From: Zygaena filipendulae
Lineage: Eukaryota > Arthropoda > Insecta > Lepidoptera > Zygaenidae
DNA: 64,000 bases
Direction: 5' to 3'
NCBI GenBank assembly: GCA_907165275.2
Contig: OU015672.1
Location: forward strand, 3,206,501 to 3,270,500
Below the pieces are notes generated by a model, which did no database searches, had not been told where the DNA came from, and saw only the letters and a list, made by a program, of their open reading frames with translations. Numbering within the stretch: the stretch's first letter is position 1; each line of letters opens with the position of its first letter. The translations under genes were made by a program, and so were the position numbers. Positions 1 to 10,547 of this stretch are shown here, in pieces.

Positions 1-4
1 TGCG

Positions 5-1044
5 TTGTCACGTATTTATATTTCAAGTAAGGAGTTAAAGGACATGAATGAAATGATTATAAACGCAATAACCAGAGCACAAAGTAGAAAGTTAGCGAAC
101 CCATCGGATACTAGCACTTCTCAAGAATCCCGGCCTGATCAACCGAGAATCGTGGAAATGCCTAGTAAACCGAAGGAATCCGTGGAGTTGAAGTTTATTA
201 GTAAAGAAGAGTTAGTAAGAAATCGTAAATTAAAATTGATAGACAGAGAAAATAAGTATTTGTGTTATGTAGCAAAACATAATGTTGTTTATGTAAAAAG
301 TCTAGACTCTTCATCGCAACTCTCGCCAAGCGAATTTGTGAAAGAACTAGATAATTTTTGCAAGTTAATAAACGTCGACGAAATATATTTATTGAAAAAT
401 AATAAAAACAACATATTTGTAGAAAAACTCTGTCAGGAAATTAAAAATCCGATACATAAAACGGATTTGAAATTGCGAATTTTAAAAGATGTAAAAAGAG
501 TAGAAAGTAGTGATGAAAAAAAGGTTATACTTAATGACTTCCATCTCTTACCAACCAGTGGCCATGCGGGTATGAGAAGGATGTATAACAATGTCAGGAA
601 GTACTTTTATTGGCCGAATATGGAAAATGAGATAAGAGATTTTGTTAGAAAATGTGAAAAATGTCAAAAACAAAAGTATTCAATACCAGTCAAAGAGCCA
701 ATGAACATTACAACAACGGCTAATTATGCGTTTGAAAAAATCTTTTTGGATTTGGTAGGTCCTTTAGAGGTAGATAATCATGATTATTCATATATTTTAA
801 CAGTCCAATGCGAGTTAACTAAGTACGTGGAAGCATATCCACTGGTTTCCAAGAAAAGCGAGGAAGTAGCGAAAGCCTTGGTGAATAACCACATCCTCAG
901 ATATGGTGTTCCACGGCAGATAGCAACGGACAGGGGAACAGAGTTCACCTCGGCAGTCTTCAAAGAGGTATGTAAATTATTGAATATTGACCAGCTTTCT
1001 TCTACAGCATACCACCATCAGAGTATAGGTGCGTTGGAGAATAC
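5..1044 (+). pseudogene. gypsy integrase, N-terminal two thirds
   Basis: The reading frame is open from the window edge. It carries the integrase zinc-binding H2C2 region (around 560-680, with the CEKCQK motif) and then the rve catalytic core: DLVGP for the first aspartate near 748, TDRGTEF for the second near 925, and GALEN for the glutamate near 1030. The frame would run on to 1159, but the last residues come from an inserted SINE that starts at 1045. Integrase joins LTR cDNA to chromosomal DNA in the nucleus. The first 170 or so codons are the poorly conserved linker between RNase H and integrase. Confidence 0.85.
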
Positions 1045-1273
1045 GACGACCCGATTGGCGCAATGGTCACCATGCCTGCCCGCTAATCAAGAGGTTCCGG
1101 GTTCGATTCCCGGTGGGGGTGGACTTTGTGTGATGAACACAGGGTTCCATTTTCCATAATAATATGTGTAGTATATACCACGTTTGCTTGGTTTCCACGA
1201 CACAAGCTTAAAGCTTAGTGTGGGATCAAGTAGATCTGTGTGTTGTGAAGTGGATTATTAAAAAAAAAAAAAA
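1045..1273 (+). mobile_element. tRNA-derived SINE, copy 1
   Basis: The head resembles a tRNA gene: an A-box-like TGGCGCAATGG near 1056 and a B-box GGTTCGATTCC near 1098, followed by an unrelated body and a run of A at 1259-1275. It is flanked by a short direct repeat AATAC (1040-1044 and 1274-1278, partly ambiguous with the A tail). The gypsy integrase frame resumes directly after it. A second, longer copy in opposite orientation is at 41882-42163; relative to it this copy lacks roughly 50 bp in the middle of the body. SINEs of this type are transcribed by RNA polymerase III and mobilised by a partner LINE. Confidence 0.9.
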
Positions 1274-1278
1274 AATAC

Positions 1279-1628
1279 TCATAAATATCTAGCCGCATTC
1301 CTCCGCATTCAAACTGATTGCCATCCAGGAACGTGGAGTACGTGGCTCCCGTTCTGGTGTTTTTCTGTTAATACGTCTGTACATTCAGAAACTAAATATA
1401 CTCCCTTTGAACTCGTATATGGCAGAAAATGTGTATTACCTAGTAACTTGTTGGGTGAAGTAGTAGATCCCTTATATAATTATGATTCCTACCCATGCGA
1501 ATTAAAATATCGCATACAAATATCTCAGAAAGAAGCCAGAGATAACTTAATTAAAAGTAAAATGAATAGAAAAACCTATTACGATATGACAGGTAATCCG
1601 ATAACGTATAAAGCGAATGATTTAAACT
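1279..1628 (+). pseudogene. gypsy integrase, continuation after the SINE
   Basis: Directly after the SINE tail the frame reads on as the end of the rve core and the C-terminal region (HKYLAAFLRIQTDCHPGTW, then the YTPFELVYGR motif near 1400). It stops at 1628-1630, where the next inserted element begins. The continuity of frame and motif on both sides of 1045-1278 shows the SINE landed inside this gene. Confidence 0.85.
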
Positions 1629-1876
1629 AGTAACAGACGATCCAACTTGGTTGGATCCAACCGCCCGATCCCGACCAAATCGGAACGTGTATAGGGTAGT
1701 CGGTCCAACATTATTATTATTAATACCGGTTGGACGTGGTCGGCTCACCGACGCACCCGACAAGCCAACCGTCCAACCAAATTGGTACGTGTGGAGGCAA
1801 ACGATCCAACCGATGTGTCTCAGTCGCATTCGAAACGCCGCCGAGCGCTGACGAAAAGTGGGTAAAAAGTAAAAAC

Positions 1877-1935
1877 CATCGAAATGATAAGTACTACGTA
1901 CAACTTACAACTACGTAATACTTATTATTTCGATG
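1877..1935. repeat. Hairpin, 24-bp arms
   Basis: Arms 1877-1900 and 1912-1935 (starting CATCGAAATGATAAGTACTA) are near-perfect inverted copies around an 11-bp loop. It lies between the GTTGG-rich end of the surrounding element and the MITE at 1948. Its function is unknown. Confidence 0.7.
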
Positions 1936-1947
1936 TTAATATACATA

Positions 1948-2448
1948 CCGGCAGAATTAGCGGAACATAAAAAGGCAGAGTATAGAAATAATTACGTATA
2001 TATTATATTAAAACAAATAATAATTAGACGTGAAGTAATAAATTAATATACATCTTTTAACACTTTAAAAGTTTGTAATTAAATTATTAAATTTTATTTA
2101 AAATAATAATTAAAAAAACACTTTTTCTCTAATTTGTGGGCACACAAATAATGTTGCAAATTAAAGATTACTGTGATTTTAACACTAAATAAATGAACGA
2201 TAAATAACGTGTGTTTCCCCTACGTCATTCAACTTTTATTTGCAACATTGTCTGTGTTCTCACAAACTAGAGATTTTTTTTTTAATTTTGATTACTTTTA
2301 ATAAAATTTAACTAAAAACTTCTTAAAGTCGATGTTATAAGATGCATATTAGTTTATTACTTCATGCCTGATAATAATTTGTTTTAATATATGTATATGC
2401 GTAATTATTTCTATACTCTGCCTTTTTATGTTCCGCTAATTCTGCCGG
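1948..2448. mobile_element. MITE with about 110-bp terminal inverted repeats
   Basis: The left arm (1948 to about 2060, starting CCGGCAGAATTAGCGGAACA) and the right arm (about 2335 to 2448) are inverted copies with few differences. The 280-bp centre is AT-rich and has no reading frame. No clear target duplication is visible. It is nested inside the element at 1629-3065, which sits in a gypsy element. Confidence 0.75.
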
Positions 2449-2569
2449 TGTGTAAAAATATAAATCACGTGTCACGCTGTTTGTCCGCGATGGACTCCCA
2501 AACTACTGAACTAATTTTGATAAAAAATTTTAACCTTTTATAATATGGTCAAACTTAAAAGGTAGGATA

Positions 2570-2745
2570 GTTTTTATCCCGGAATTCCCGCGGGAACTCC
2601 GGCACTAATGCGGAGAACAGTTAATCACTGTGAACTACTGTCACGGGTACAAAGAAGGACATAGAGTACCTACTATTTCCCGGAATTCCTGCGGGAACTC
2701 CGAAATTACGGCGGATGAAATCGCGGGAGACAGCTAATATTATTA
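2570..2745. repeat. Lepidopteran-type CCGCGGGAATTCC interspersed repeat
   Basis: Two blocks of the motif GGAATTCCCGCGGGAACTCC or near it (about 2581 and 2681) are followed by GCGGGAGACAGCTA. A related, longer copy lies at 43265-43740. The family assignment as lepidopteran is from general recognition. Confidence 0.55.
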
Positions 2746-2768
2746 TAAATAAGTACGACGCGACGACG

Positions 2769-2963
2769 ATGGAGCAAAACTCTGAACGCGACATAACTGT
2801 GAAGTTATTAGAACTATATAAAGACTTTCCCTGTTTGTGGGATTTAACAAATAAAGATTACTTTAATAAAGAAATGAGAAATCAAGCTTATACAATTTTG
2901 TTTGAAAGTTTTAAGAGCAGGCGGCATGACGTCCGTACACTTCTTCAGTGCATAGGCAAATGA
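2769..2963 (+). pseudogene. MADF-domain protein fragment
   Basis: From the ATG at 2769 the frame reads a MADF-like helix pattern (LLELYKDFPCLWDL, then KEMRNQAYTILFESFK), as in the DNA-binding companion proteins of Harbinger transposons. The similarity stops near 2925 and the remainder is unrelated, so this is a broken first exon. It compares with the fuller companion genes starting at 12943, 26887 and 33348. Confidence 0.6.
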
Positions 2964-3065
2964 CGGTTGGATGCCCAACCGTCGGTACGTCTGTAGCAAT
3001 GTCGGAACGGTTGGCACGACGGCGGTAATTGGGTTGGATCCAACCAAGTTGGAACGTCTGTTACT

Positions 3066-3225
3066 AACTTTAGTTCTAGTTAAGAATGAAGTAGGTAATA
3101 AGTTTAATAGCATTTATTTGGGCCCATATAAAGTAATTAATGATTTATCCCCAAATGTAGAAATAGAAATAAATGGAAAAAATATGATAGTTCATAAAAA
3201 TAGGACTAAGTTATATTATAAGTAA
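3066..3225 (+). pseudogene. gypsy integrase C-terminal tail
   Basis: This is the continuation of the integrase after the inserted element. The frame has the SH3-like C-terminal pattern (LGPYKVINDL near 3118) and ends with a stop at 3223-3225. The noncoding stretch 3226-3333 is the start of the gypsy 3' untranslated region, which is cut at 3333 by the next transposon. Confidence 0.8.
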
Positions 3226-3333
3226 TACTTTATATTCAAAATACATGTATATCTTATATTTTCTTTAATGTTTTGAAATTAGGAAGCATAAGTAATATTA
3301 AAAAACAATTAAAAGTTGTAAGCAAATAGATAT

Positions 3334-6300
3334 CGCTGGCCCCGGGCAATAAAGCGGTAAACGCCGGTTACGCCCTTTTTAATGTTATTTGATTTTTGGC
3401 TTCTCTGTGTACCAATGTATCACTCCTATTTTTTACAGATTTTTATTAATAAATTTCTCTAGAATAAATGACAATAACAGCTTTATTGCATATAATTTAT
3501 TTTATTACATTTTTTTTTGTTATCTGTACTTTTTTGCGACGGATGACGTCACGCAGCTATTATTGTGACAAGGTTCCATCGCAATATCAACTTGCGGAGG
3601 TAGTAGTTAGTCCTTTAGGACGCAAGGGTAAACTAGACTTAGGTAGCTTAGTTAGGTACCAATTTATTTACTAGGTACACCTAATGTATTTGTATGAGAT
3701 TACATTTCCCTTATCATAACCATATCATTTTGATGTAAAAAACGCACATAAGTTATAGTTTTTAAGCTTATAAAATAAATATTAAAGTTTTAGTCACTAA
3801 CTTATGTAATTTTACGACATTTACGATATTTTAAAAGGTTTAACCTTTTGTTTTGTTTTAGATGCCATCAATCTTCCCTGTGACGATGATTATGAAAAAA
3901 CAGAAGAAGTCGCTATTTCGAAAAGTGTAGAAGACGAAAACCTCACTAGAAATTATAGCCCAACTTTACAATGTCTTTCTCCCAATTTCGACTTAAAATC
4001 ACATATTTTACTGCAATCCCCTTCTACTATTTCGTACGAGTCTGCTATATTTGAAAATGTTGATTTTGTGGCTTCTCCAACTTTAGTATTTAGCTCACCG
4101 CGTCACCGGAACCGCAAATTTAAAGATAATCATGACGTCACTCGATCTATAGAGTATTATAATGTGTGTGAATCGACAGACCTTACAGACCAAGCAACGA
4201 AGTTACTACAAGTAGCAGAAACTACACCCCAAGAAGAAAGTATACAATATACAACACTGGAAACAGTACGCCAAGATCTCGCAATAGACCAAAATATTTT
4301 ATACGCTACACCGGTCGATAATTATGATAATTCAAATATTTTGATTTTACAAAGTGAAAAAACTGCCGCCGAATCTAATGATTGCAATAATACTTTAGAT
4401 GCAGATTTCTTAATTGAAAACCAATATACAACGATTGAAAATGTTGACGTTGAATCTAATGACTGCAACCAATCTACAACGACAGAAAATGTTTCGCCCG
4501 TATCTGATGTACCATCAACTACTAAAGAACTAACTAGAAAAAAAAGGCGACACGAAGAAAAATGGACCAAAGTAAAGAATAAAAAACAAAAAAATTCAGC
4601 CCAAGCTTATACTGGTAGTAATTCGAAAAAAAAGTTTGATTCCAAAACGATGAAGGACGCCTGTAAATGTAATAAGAAATGCGGTGAAAAGATTTCTCAT
4701 GAGAATCGGCAGGCTATATTCAACGAATTTTGGAAACTTGGTGATCACGAGGATCAGTGGCACTATATCTTACGACATGTAAGTACTAAAGATATTAAAA
4801 AAATGCAACTAGTAAGAACAAAAAACAGGACACAAACTATTAGCTATTTTTTCAAGATTAATGGATCAAAATCAATAGATGTTTGTAAAAAATTTTTTTT
4901 GAATACACTTAGCATAACCGAAAAATCAGTTTACACAGCAATAGAGAAAGGGAAATCTGAAGAAGTCAAAGATAACAGGGGCCAGCATGAAAATAGACCT
5001 CGAAAAATGAGTATTTCAACCGAGCAAAGTGTTATTGCACATATAAAACTATTTCCAGTTAAAGAATCACATTATGTGCGCCGAGATACTAAGAAGTTAT
5101 ACTTAGATGAAACACTGAACATTTCTAAAATGTACAGGCTGTATTCTGACGAATGGTTTAAGAGTAAAAATTATCCAAATGATGTAAAGATGGCCACAAA
5201 ACGACAGTATGAAACTGTATTTAACACAAAATTTAATTATTCTTTTCATAAACCTAAAAAAGATATGTGCGGCCAATGTACTTTATATCGTCAAGCTCAT
5301 GGTGAAAGAAAAGATCAACTCCAAGAAGCTTACACAAAACACATTAAAAACAAGGAATGTGTTCGTGAACTCAAAACTAAAGATAAAATAGAAGTCGATC
5401 CTACGACTACTGTCGTCGCTATTTATGATCTGGAAAAAGTCTTGACGATTCCTCAATCAGAGGTAGGAATCTTCCATTACAAGCGAAAATATCCTATATA
5501 TAATTTCACGATTTACAACTCATTAAGTGGAAGAGGTTATTGCTATCTTTGGCACTATCAAGTGGCCAAAAGGGGTGCTAATGAAATCGGCAGTTGCGTC
5601 CTAAATTTCATTGAAACTGAGAGCCAAAGTGGTATCAAGAATTTTATATTTTATTCTGATGGTTGTGCTGGCCAGAATAAAAATAGAATTATCTTTGCTC
5701 TTTATTTATATTTGGCCAAAAAGTATGGAGTTACCATAATACATAGATACTTTGAAACTGGCCATAGCCAGTCTGAAGGAGATTCGATGCATTCTCTTAT
5801 CGAACGCGCAAAAAAGAACCACACGATTTATACTCCTGATCAAATGTATGGCATTATCATGAATGCCAAAATCAATGGTAAAAAATTTCATCTTAAAGAA
5901 ATGGAACAGCATAATTTCTTCGATTTAAAGAAGATAATGGACAAAAGATACTGGTTGCTGGCAGACCAAACTAATGAAAAAGTTCTGTGGACAAAGATTC
6001 ACGAAGTCAAAATTACTCAAGCACAACCAGATGTTATTTACTTCAAGTATAACTTTGACGATGAGTATAGTTCTTTAAATACTGCATCAAATACCAGATC
6101 TTCTAGAGGAAGACCCAAAAAGACGCCAGTGACTGATGTTTCAGGAGATGAATTGAGAAATTTGTACAGAGAGCCAATTGCCTTACCAAAACCACTTTAC
6201 GATGATTTGATGAATCTCTGCAAAAGTGAAGCAATCCCGAAACATTATCATACCTTTTATAACAATTTGCATTGTGTTGGGAACTCTGAAGAAGAAATCG

Positions 6301-7092
6301 ATAGTGAAAGCGAAGATTCGAATTAAAGTAGCATATTTTATTTTTTAAGGTATCCGCCATTTTATTTTTGTTTCTGAAGTTTAATTAAATTATGTGTTTT
6401 TTTCAAATTAAGATAGTACTATAATATTTTTCTTTCATAAGGGTTTCTCCGTTTTACTTTTGTTTCCAAAGTTTAATACTCAATAAAAATTATGTGATTT
6501 TAAACGGTTTTTTTTTTATATAAAATAATAATCATTCATAATTTAATTATACTAAAGTTAGGAAGGAAGTAGTAACATTAATTTAATAAAATACTGTCTA
6601 AGATGGTAAAAATAAAAATAAATTACAATATAAAATCAGTCTGTTACAATGGTTACATAAAAAGATGTTTCATTGATAGGATTCTAAAATAGTAATTAGT
6701 GGATGATACAGCTTGGCTACGGATATAAAATTTCCCTGAAGAAGGTGGTAATCGGCTGGTACGCTCGAGATCGCAAGTGAAAATTACGACGTATTGTATA
6801 CTTACATTCCTGACTCTCAGTGGTCGGTGTGTTTATACAGTCGTTAATGACGTTGCAATTAAAAAGGTATCGTCAATAATTTGTATTATATATTTTTCCA
6901 ATTATTTCATTAAATATTTATACCACAACATTTATTTTTTTAATTTAAATTGATAAAAAAATTATCTTTTATTTGACATATTGAACGCCTGTTTTGGATC
7001 ACTGTACGCTGAGCTATAAACAAATTAGCTTCTTTTATTTTTCCTGTAAAATTTGATTTTTGATATAACCGCTTTATTGCCCGGGGCCAGCG
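3334..7092 (+). mobile_element. DNA transposon with perfect 25-bp inverted ends and 4-bp ATAT flanks
   Basis: Both ends carry the same 25-bp inverted repeat with no mismatch: 3334-3358 (starting CGCTGGCCCCGGGCA) and 7068-7092. Each is flanked by ATAT (3330-3333 and 7093-7096). A 4-bp duplication fits the Sola superfamily, but ATAT is palindromic and I cannot confirm the superfamily from sequence alone. One spliced transposase gene fills the plus strand. 6327-7067 is AT-rich 3' untranslated sequence without further genes. Perfect ends and an open gene suggest a young copy. Confidence 0.85.
3543..6326 (+). CDS. Transposase, two exons, 849 residues, possibly Sola-like
   Basis: Exon 1 is 3543-3627 and exon 2 is 3862-6326. 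The donor GTAAAC and the acceptor after TTTTGTTTTAG join in frame through a split codon, and no stop interrupts the joined frame. The N-terminal third is acidic and low in complexity with a lysine-arginine stretch. A Cys cluster (CKCNKKC) near residue 300 opens the conserved part. Candidate catalytic acids are Asp551 (IYDLEKVL), Asp628 (YSDGCAGQNKN) and Asp669/Glu676 (GDSMHSLIER). This arrangement belongs to a large arthropod transposase family usually left unnamed. Diverged relatives lie at 19123-19620 and 49926-51115. The start at 3543 is chosen because exon 1 upstream is hydrophobic low-complexity; 3468 is an alternative. Confidence 0.75.
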
Positions 7093-7256
7093 ATATAATT
7101 ATCAGTAAGATATTTTAAATAAGTACATTTACTTATAATGATAGGTATTTACTACTAAGTTAGGATTTTATTTTGTTAGGTATAGAATTTTTGTAATTTT
7201 AAAAACAAAAAAAAATACCTAATGTAATTTTTTTTTTTTCATTTTACCGTAGGAGG

Positions 7257-7399
7257 TGTAAGGAGTTATTATAAGTTAAGTCGATATTTGCTAGTGTTAA
7301 CACGTGTAATGTGTGTGTGTGTGAGTGACTATATATTGTTAAGTGCTTATTTTAATAAAGAGAATTTAGTTGTCAACCGAACAAGCGTGTTGTCATTCA
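7257..7399 (+). mobile_element. Candidate gypsy 3' LTR
   Basis: A purine-rich run (AGGAGG, 7251-7256) is followed by TGTAAGGAG. A TG repeat, an AATAAA-like signal near 7353 and an ending in CA at 7399 follow. It lies where the 3' LTR of the gypsy element at 1-3333 should be after removal of the DNA transposon. There is no second LTR to compare, so the borders are tentative. Confidence 0.4.
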
Positions 7400-7693
7400 C
7401 TCCACCGACCGCCCTCCTCACACTCTCCTTACACACAACCACCACGAGACTCTCCTTACACACAACCACCACGAGACTCTCCTTACTCACAAACACCACG
7501 AGACTCTCCTTACACACAACCACCACAATCTTCTGCACCAGATCCTACTAATGACATTCATAACATTTCTGATGCTGACCACTCTCTCAACGAAAATGCA
7601 ATAACTATACACTCTGAAAACAATGCATCTCAAATGTTAATTGAAGACCAGGATGACATATTGGCTCTGGTAGTTTCGAGTATTTACCAATAA
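7400..7693 (+). pseudogene. Harbinger companion protein, C-terminal piece
   Basis: The reading frame runs through a Pro/Ser/Tyr-rich nonapeptide repeat (SPYTQPPRD, about four copies) and an Asp/Asn-rich tail to a stop near 7693. Its position, convergent with a transposase exon, matches the C-terminal exon of the MADF/BESS companions. No domain can be named in this piece. Assignment rests on context. Confidence 0.4.
7423..7530 (+). repeat. 27-bp tandem repeat, four copies
   Basis: The unit starts CTCTCCTTACACACAACC and recurs at 7423, 7450, 7477 and 7504. The period is a multiple of three, so the frame stays open and encodes a nine-residue repeat. Confidence 0.85.
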
Positions 7694-7725
7694 TAGAAAA
7701 AAAAAATGTTTTTAATGTTACCTAC

Positions 7726-8504
7726 CTTTATGTAATCTCTCAGTGCGTTGTAAATAGCATCGCATACTTCGGATATGATGTTACAAGTTGTCGATCTTGG
7801 TACCCTGACTAGGTGTTGCAAGACGCGTAAACTAATTCCGTTAGCCAATAAGTATAAAATAGCGTGCAATTTCACTTTCGCCGGCAAAGCAGGTCTCATA
7901 AATGTATCGCTTTTCTGTATGACGGGTGCAACAAGGTTTAATAATACATTAAACGACTCTTCGGTCATCCTGAGAGACAGTAGTATTCCGTCGTATCTTC
8001 AACAGCCAATAGGCTAGTTTCTAGGGTAAAAAAATCAAAATTCTATTTAGTCCGTCAGATAATAAAAAAAAGACACGTATTTTTTGCTTTTTTAAAATAA
8101 TGGAAATATGCATAGATAAAGCGCATTAAAGTTTAGGGTGGGGGACCCGTGATGTCACAGCTCGCTATAACGTGCGAACAAACTGTAGCGAGGCGTGACG
8201 TCATGTCGACTTGATATATCTCCGTTATTTTTTGGTTACATAAAAAATAAAAAATACGTGTCCAATATTTTTTAATAATCTACAAAACGGAATAAAAAAG
8301 AAAATTTAGGAAACTAGCCTATTCCGTAAAGAGTTGGTAGCTTGCGCCATGAATGGGTCTTCTATTAATCCATTTTCGAACCCATACTCTTCTTGGTCTT
8401 GCAAGTTCGGCTTCCAAAAGGTCTTCGGTTTCAGACACCACCGCGTTTAATACTTCTTTCAGTACTTCTTCCAATTGCAAGCGCGCTTCTCGGTGTTCGT
8501 CCAT
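7726..8504 (-). pseudogene. Harbinger transposase, N-terminal exon, broken by a MITE
   Basis: Two minus-strand blocks (8504 to about 8325, and 8010 to 7726) read as the N-terminal region of a HARBI1-like transposase: a basic, tryptophan-rich start (RRVWVRKWINRRP), then MTEESFNVLLNLVAPVIQK and a helix-turn-helix (VPRSTTCNIISEVCDAIYNA). It ends at a splice donor (AAG/GTAGGT) at 7726/7725. The MITE at 8011-8320 separates the blocks, and a further one-base shift lies close to 7970. The catalytic exon is absent. Confidence 0.7.
8011..8320. mobile_element. MITE family M, copy 1 (AT target duplication)
   Basis: The ends are AGGCTAGTTTC and GAAACTAGCCT, flanked by AT (8009-8010 and 8321-8322). Removing the element restores the host sequence. 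Subterminal arms with AGTCCGTC or a close variant, and GACACGTATTTTT or a close variant, are inverted. The centre has GTTTAGGGTGGGGG and TGACGTCA. Related copies lie at 49090-49415 and 59662-59984. An AT duplication is a property of the ISL2EU group. Confidence 0.8.
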
Positions 8505-8551
8505 ACTTGCTGGTTGCTAACTGAATTTAAACAGAGCCACTAACAAGAATT

Positions 8552-8668
8552 GGACACTACTCGCACTACTCACCTGCACTCGCAATAATCACCTGCACTC
8601 GCAGTGAATTGGACACTACTCGCACGACACACCTGCACTCGCACTAATCACCTGCACTCACACTAATC
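8552..8668. repeat. Tandem repeat of CACCTGCACTCGCA units
   Basis: The motif CACCTGCACTCGCA recurs about four times with TAATCAC or TTGGACACTACTCGCAC spacers, next to the right end of the Harbinger remnant. Such subterminal repeats may be transposase binding sites; this is inference. Confidence 0.65.
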
Positions 8669-8783
8669 AAAGTGTAAACCAGGCTTTTGGGCTGCAACAT
8701 CGAAAACTAAGAAAAAGGCCGCACATACCTACAAACTTTACGCGGCAAACAATACACCGATAAATACCTACGGCGAGTAAGTC

Positions 8784-9557
8784 GTAGGAGATACAGCAAA
8801 CGTTAGTAAGGCGATAGTGTGCCGAGTGGTAGAAAGAATAACTACCAGTATTTGCCGGCTGAGGCAGCAATATGTGAAAATGCTCACTGCTGAGGAACGG
8901 CCATCTGTGGCCGCAAGATTTTTTGACATTGCTGGATTCCCAAGAGTGATTGGAGCAGTAGACTGCACTCACATTAAAATTAATTCACCCGGAGGTAACA
9001 GAGCAGAGTTATATAGGAACAGGAAAGGCTTCTTTTCAATCAATGTTCAAGCAATTTGCGATGCAAATTTAAAAATAAGAAGTGTCATTGCTCGTTGGCC
9101 AGGGTCAGTACATGACACAACGATTTGGAATGACTCTCCACTAGCCGCTCAGTTTGAAGATGCGAGGTTTGGCCAATATCTCATTTTAGGAGATAGTGGA
9201 TACCCGTGCCTTAGGTATCTCATGACACCTTTTTTAAATCCCACAACACCATCACAGGAAGCCTTCAATAGATCCCAGATCACCACCCGAAATACGATTG
9301 AAAGATATTTCGGAGTGCTTAAAAGAAGGTTCCCATGTCTACATTCTGGTATGCAAATAAAACGACCAAAGGTGTTAAAGGTGATTGTGGCATGTGTTAT
9401 TCTACATAATATGGCTATTGATTTAGATGACCATGTAATGGAACATGATGAACTTGCAACAGAAGAAATGTATGAAATTGAAATGCCCGTGCTAAGTCAG
9501 CGTGAACAAAATTTTGCTACTAGAAGTGCCATAGTAAATAATTATTTTAATAACTAG
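8784..9557 (+). pseudogene. Harbinger (HARBI1-like) transposase, 5'-truncated
   Basis: The frame starts without an initiator at VGDTANVSKAIVCRVVERI and covers the DDE_Tnp_4 catalytic domain: first Asp in GAVDCTHIKI, second in LGDSGYP, Glu in NTIERYFGVLKRRF, with the LHNMAIDLDD tail. These residues cut and rejoin the element ends. The N-terminal helix-turn-helix exon is missing. The preserved catalytic frame has no stops up to 9557. Confidence 0.8.
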
Positions 9558-10112
9558 GTTATGAAGGAAGACTTTTGGCCGAAGAGTATGGTCTAGAGGC
9601 GTTTCCAGGACAGGATACCAGCAGCCATTTCAAGGCAACACGATGTCAGAAAAAGTACTCTTACTAAGCAGATATTTGTACCTATTAATTTGTAAGGTAA
9701 TATCTATAGGCCTTCATTGCCTGACAACAAACAATAAATAAATAAAAATTAAGAATAAAACATTTTATGATTTGTAACAATGGTTTTATTTCTTGAGGTG
9801 TTAGACCTTTCACATACCTATATGCTATCTAGCGGACCCGACATGTACACCGGATCTGTGTGTATGTGAATAACTCCTTCTACACTGCTAAACAGATTTT
9901 GATGAAATTGTGGTATTTCAGCGAACTGAACTGTGAATCTAAACCATTCTCGAATCCATTGGAACATACATAAAAATTTCATCAAAATGTGTCCATCTGT
10001 TTAGAATGATTTCAGTCACATACACACAGACAGAAGAAGGCACATTATGTGACACATTTTTGAAAAAAAAAAAAGATTTTAGTTATTATTCTAGTAATAG
10101 TGCCTATTAGTT

Positions 10113-10450
10113 ATTCATTATATAACAAGTCATATAAATTTCAAAGAGATCACAATAAAACAATTTTGTTGCATAATAAATTAAACATGCTTTGGATATA
10201 CTATAAAGCTAAATTAAAATACTTATTATTATTCATTAAATAACAAGTCATAAATTACAAAGAGATCACAATAAAACAATTTTGTTGCATAATAAATTAA
10301 ACATACTTTGGCTATACTATAAAGCTTAATTAAAATACTTATTATTATTCATTAAATAACAAGTTATAAATTACAAAGAGATCACAATAAAACAATTTTG
10401 TTGCATAATAAACATACTTTGGTAAAACTATACTATAAAGCTAAATAAAA
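10113..10450. repeat. Three tandem copies of a 116-118-bp unit
   Basis: Units starting ATTCATTA at 10113, 10231 and 10347 share AACAATTTTGTTGCATAATA and CTATACTATAAAGCT. The third copy has small deletions. They lie between the ends of the two convergent Harbinger genes. Confidence 0.85.
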
Positions 10451-10547
10451 AAAAATAAACTCCTATTGAACACTTCTTGCCTGCCTTATAAATAATTATC
10501 ACAAGAAAATACTAAGATGAAACAAAGTTCACAGTAAAACAGGTGGT

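Larger units (their letters stand above)
1629..3065. mobile_element. Inverted-repeat DNA element carrying a MADF fragment
   Basis: The ends are inverted repeats: AGTAACAGACG at 1629 and CGTCTGTTACT ending at 3065, with further matching GTTGGATCC-rich sequence inside. AACT flanks both ends. The same gypsy C-terminal frame is on both sides, so this is an insertion, although the join differs by one base from a perfect frame. Inside are a separate MITE (1948-2448), a lepidopteran CCGCGGG repeat and a broken MADF coding piece that suggests a Harbinger origin. The superfamily is not proven; the expected 3-bp duplication is not seen. Confidence 0.6.
1..7399 (+). mobile_element. Ty3/gypsy LTR retrotransposon remnant, multiply interrupted
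   Basis: The 3' part of a gypsy-type element: post-RNase H linker, integrase and a candidate 3' LTR. The integrase reading frame is found in pieces at 5-1044, 1279-1628 and 3066-3225. The gaps are filled by a SINE, a MADF-carrying inverted-repeat element and a 3.8-kb DNA transposon. The 5' part lies outside the window. No protease, reverse transcriptase or 5' LTR is visible. The element is dead. The order of insertion is inferred from nesting. Confidence 0.75.
7400..8690. mobile_element. Harbinger element remnant (3' half)
   Basis: It holds the tail of a plus-strand companion protein and the N-terminal part of a minus-strand transposase, the order seen at the right end of the better Harbinger copies in this window. 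The companion exon 1 and the catalytic transposase exon are missing. The right end contains a short tandem repeat and terminates near GTGTAAACCAGGC (about 8670-8685), similar to the GTGTAACC end of the copy at 12646-15648. A MITE (8011-8320) is inserted within the transposase part. Confidence 0.6.

Noticed and set aside
1045..1120. A tRNA gene (A box, B box, T-arm-like GGTTCGATTCC)
   Set aside because: It continues into a SINE body with an A tail, has a target duplication, lies inside an integrase frame, and recurs at 41882-42163.
8188..8196. TGACGTCA as a host CRE-type regulatory site
   Set aside because: It belongs to a MITE and recurs at the same place in its other copies.
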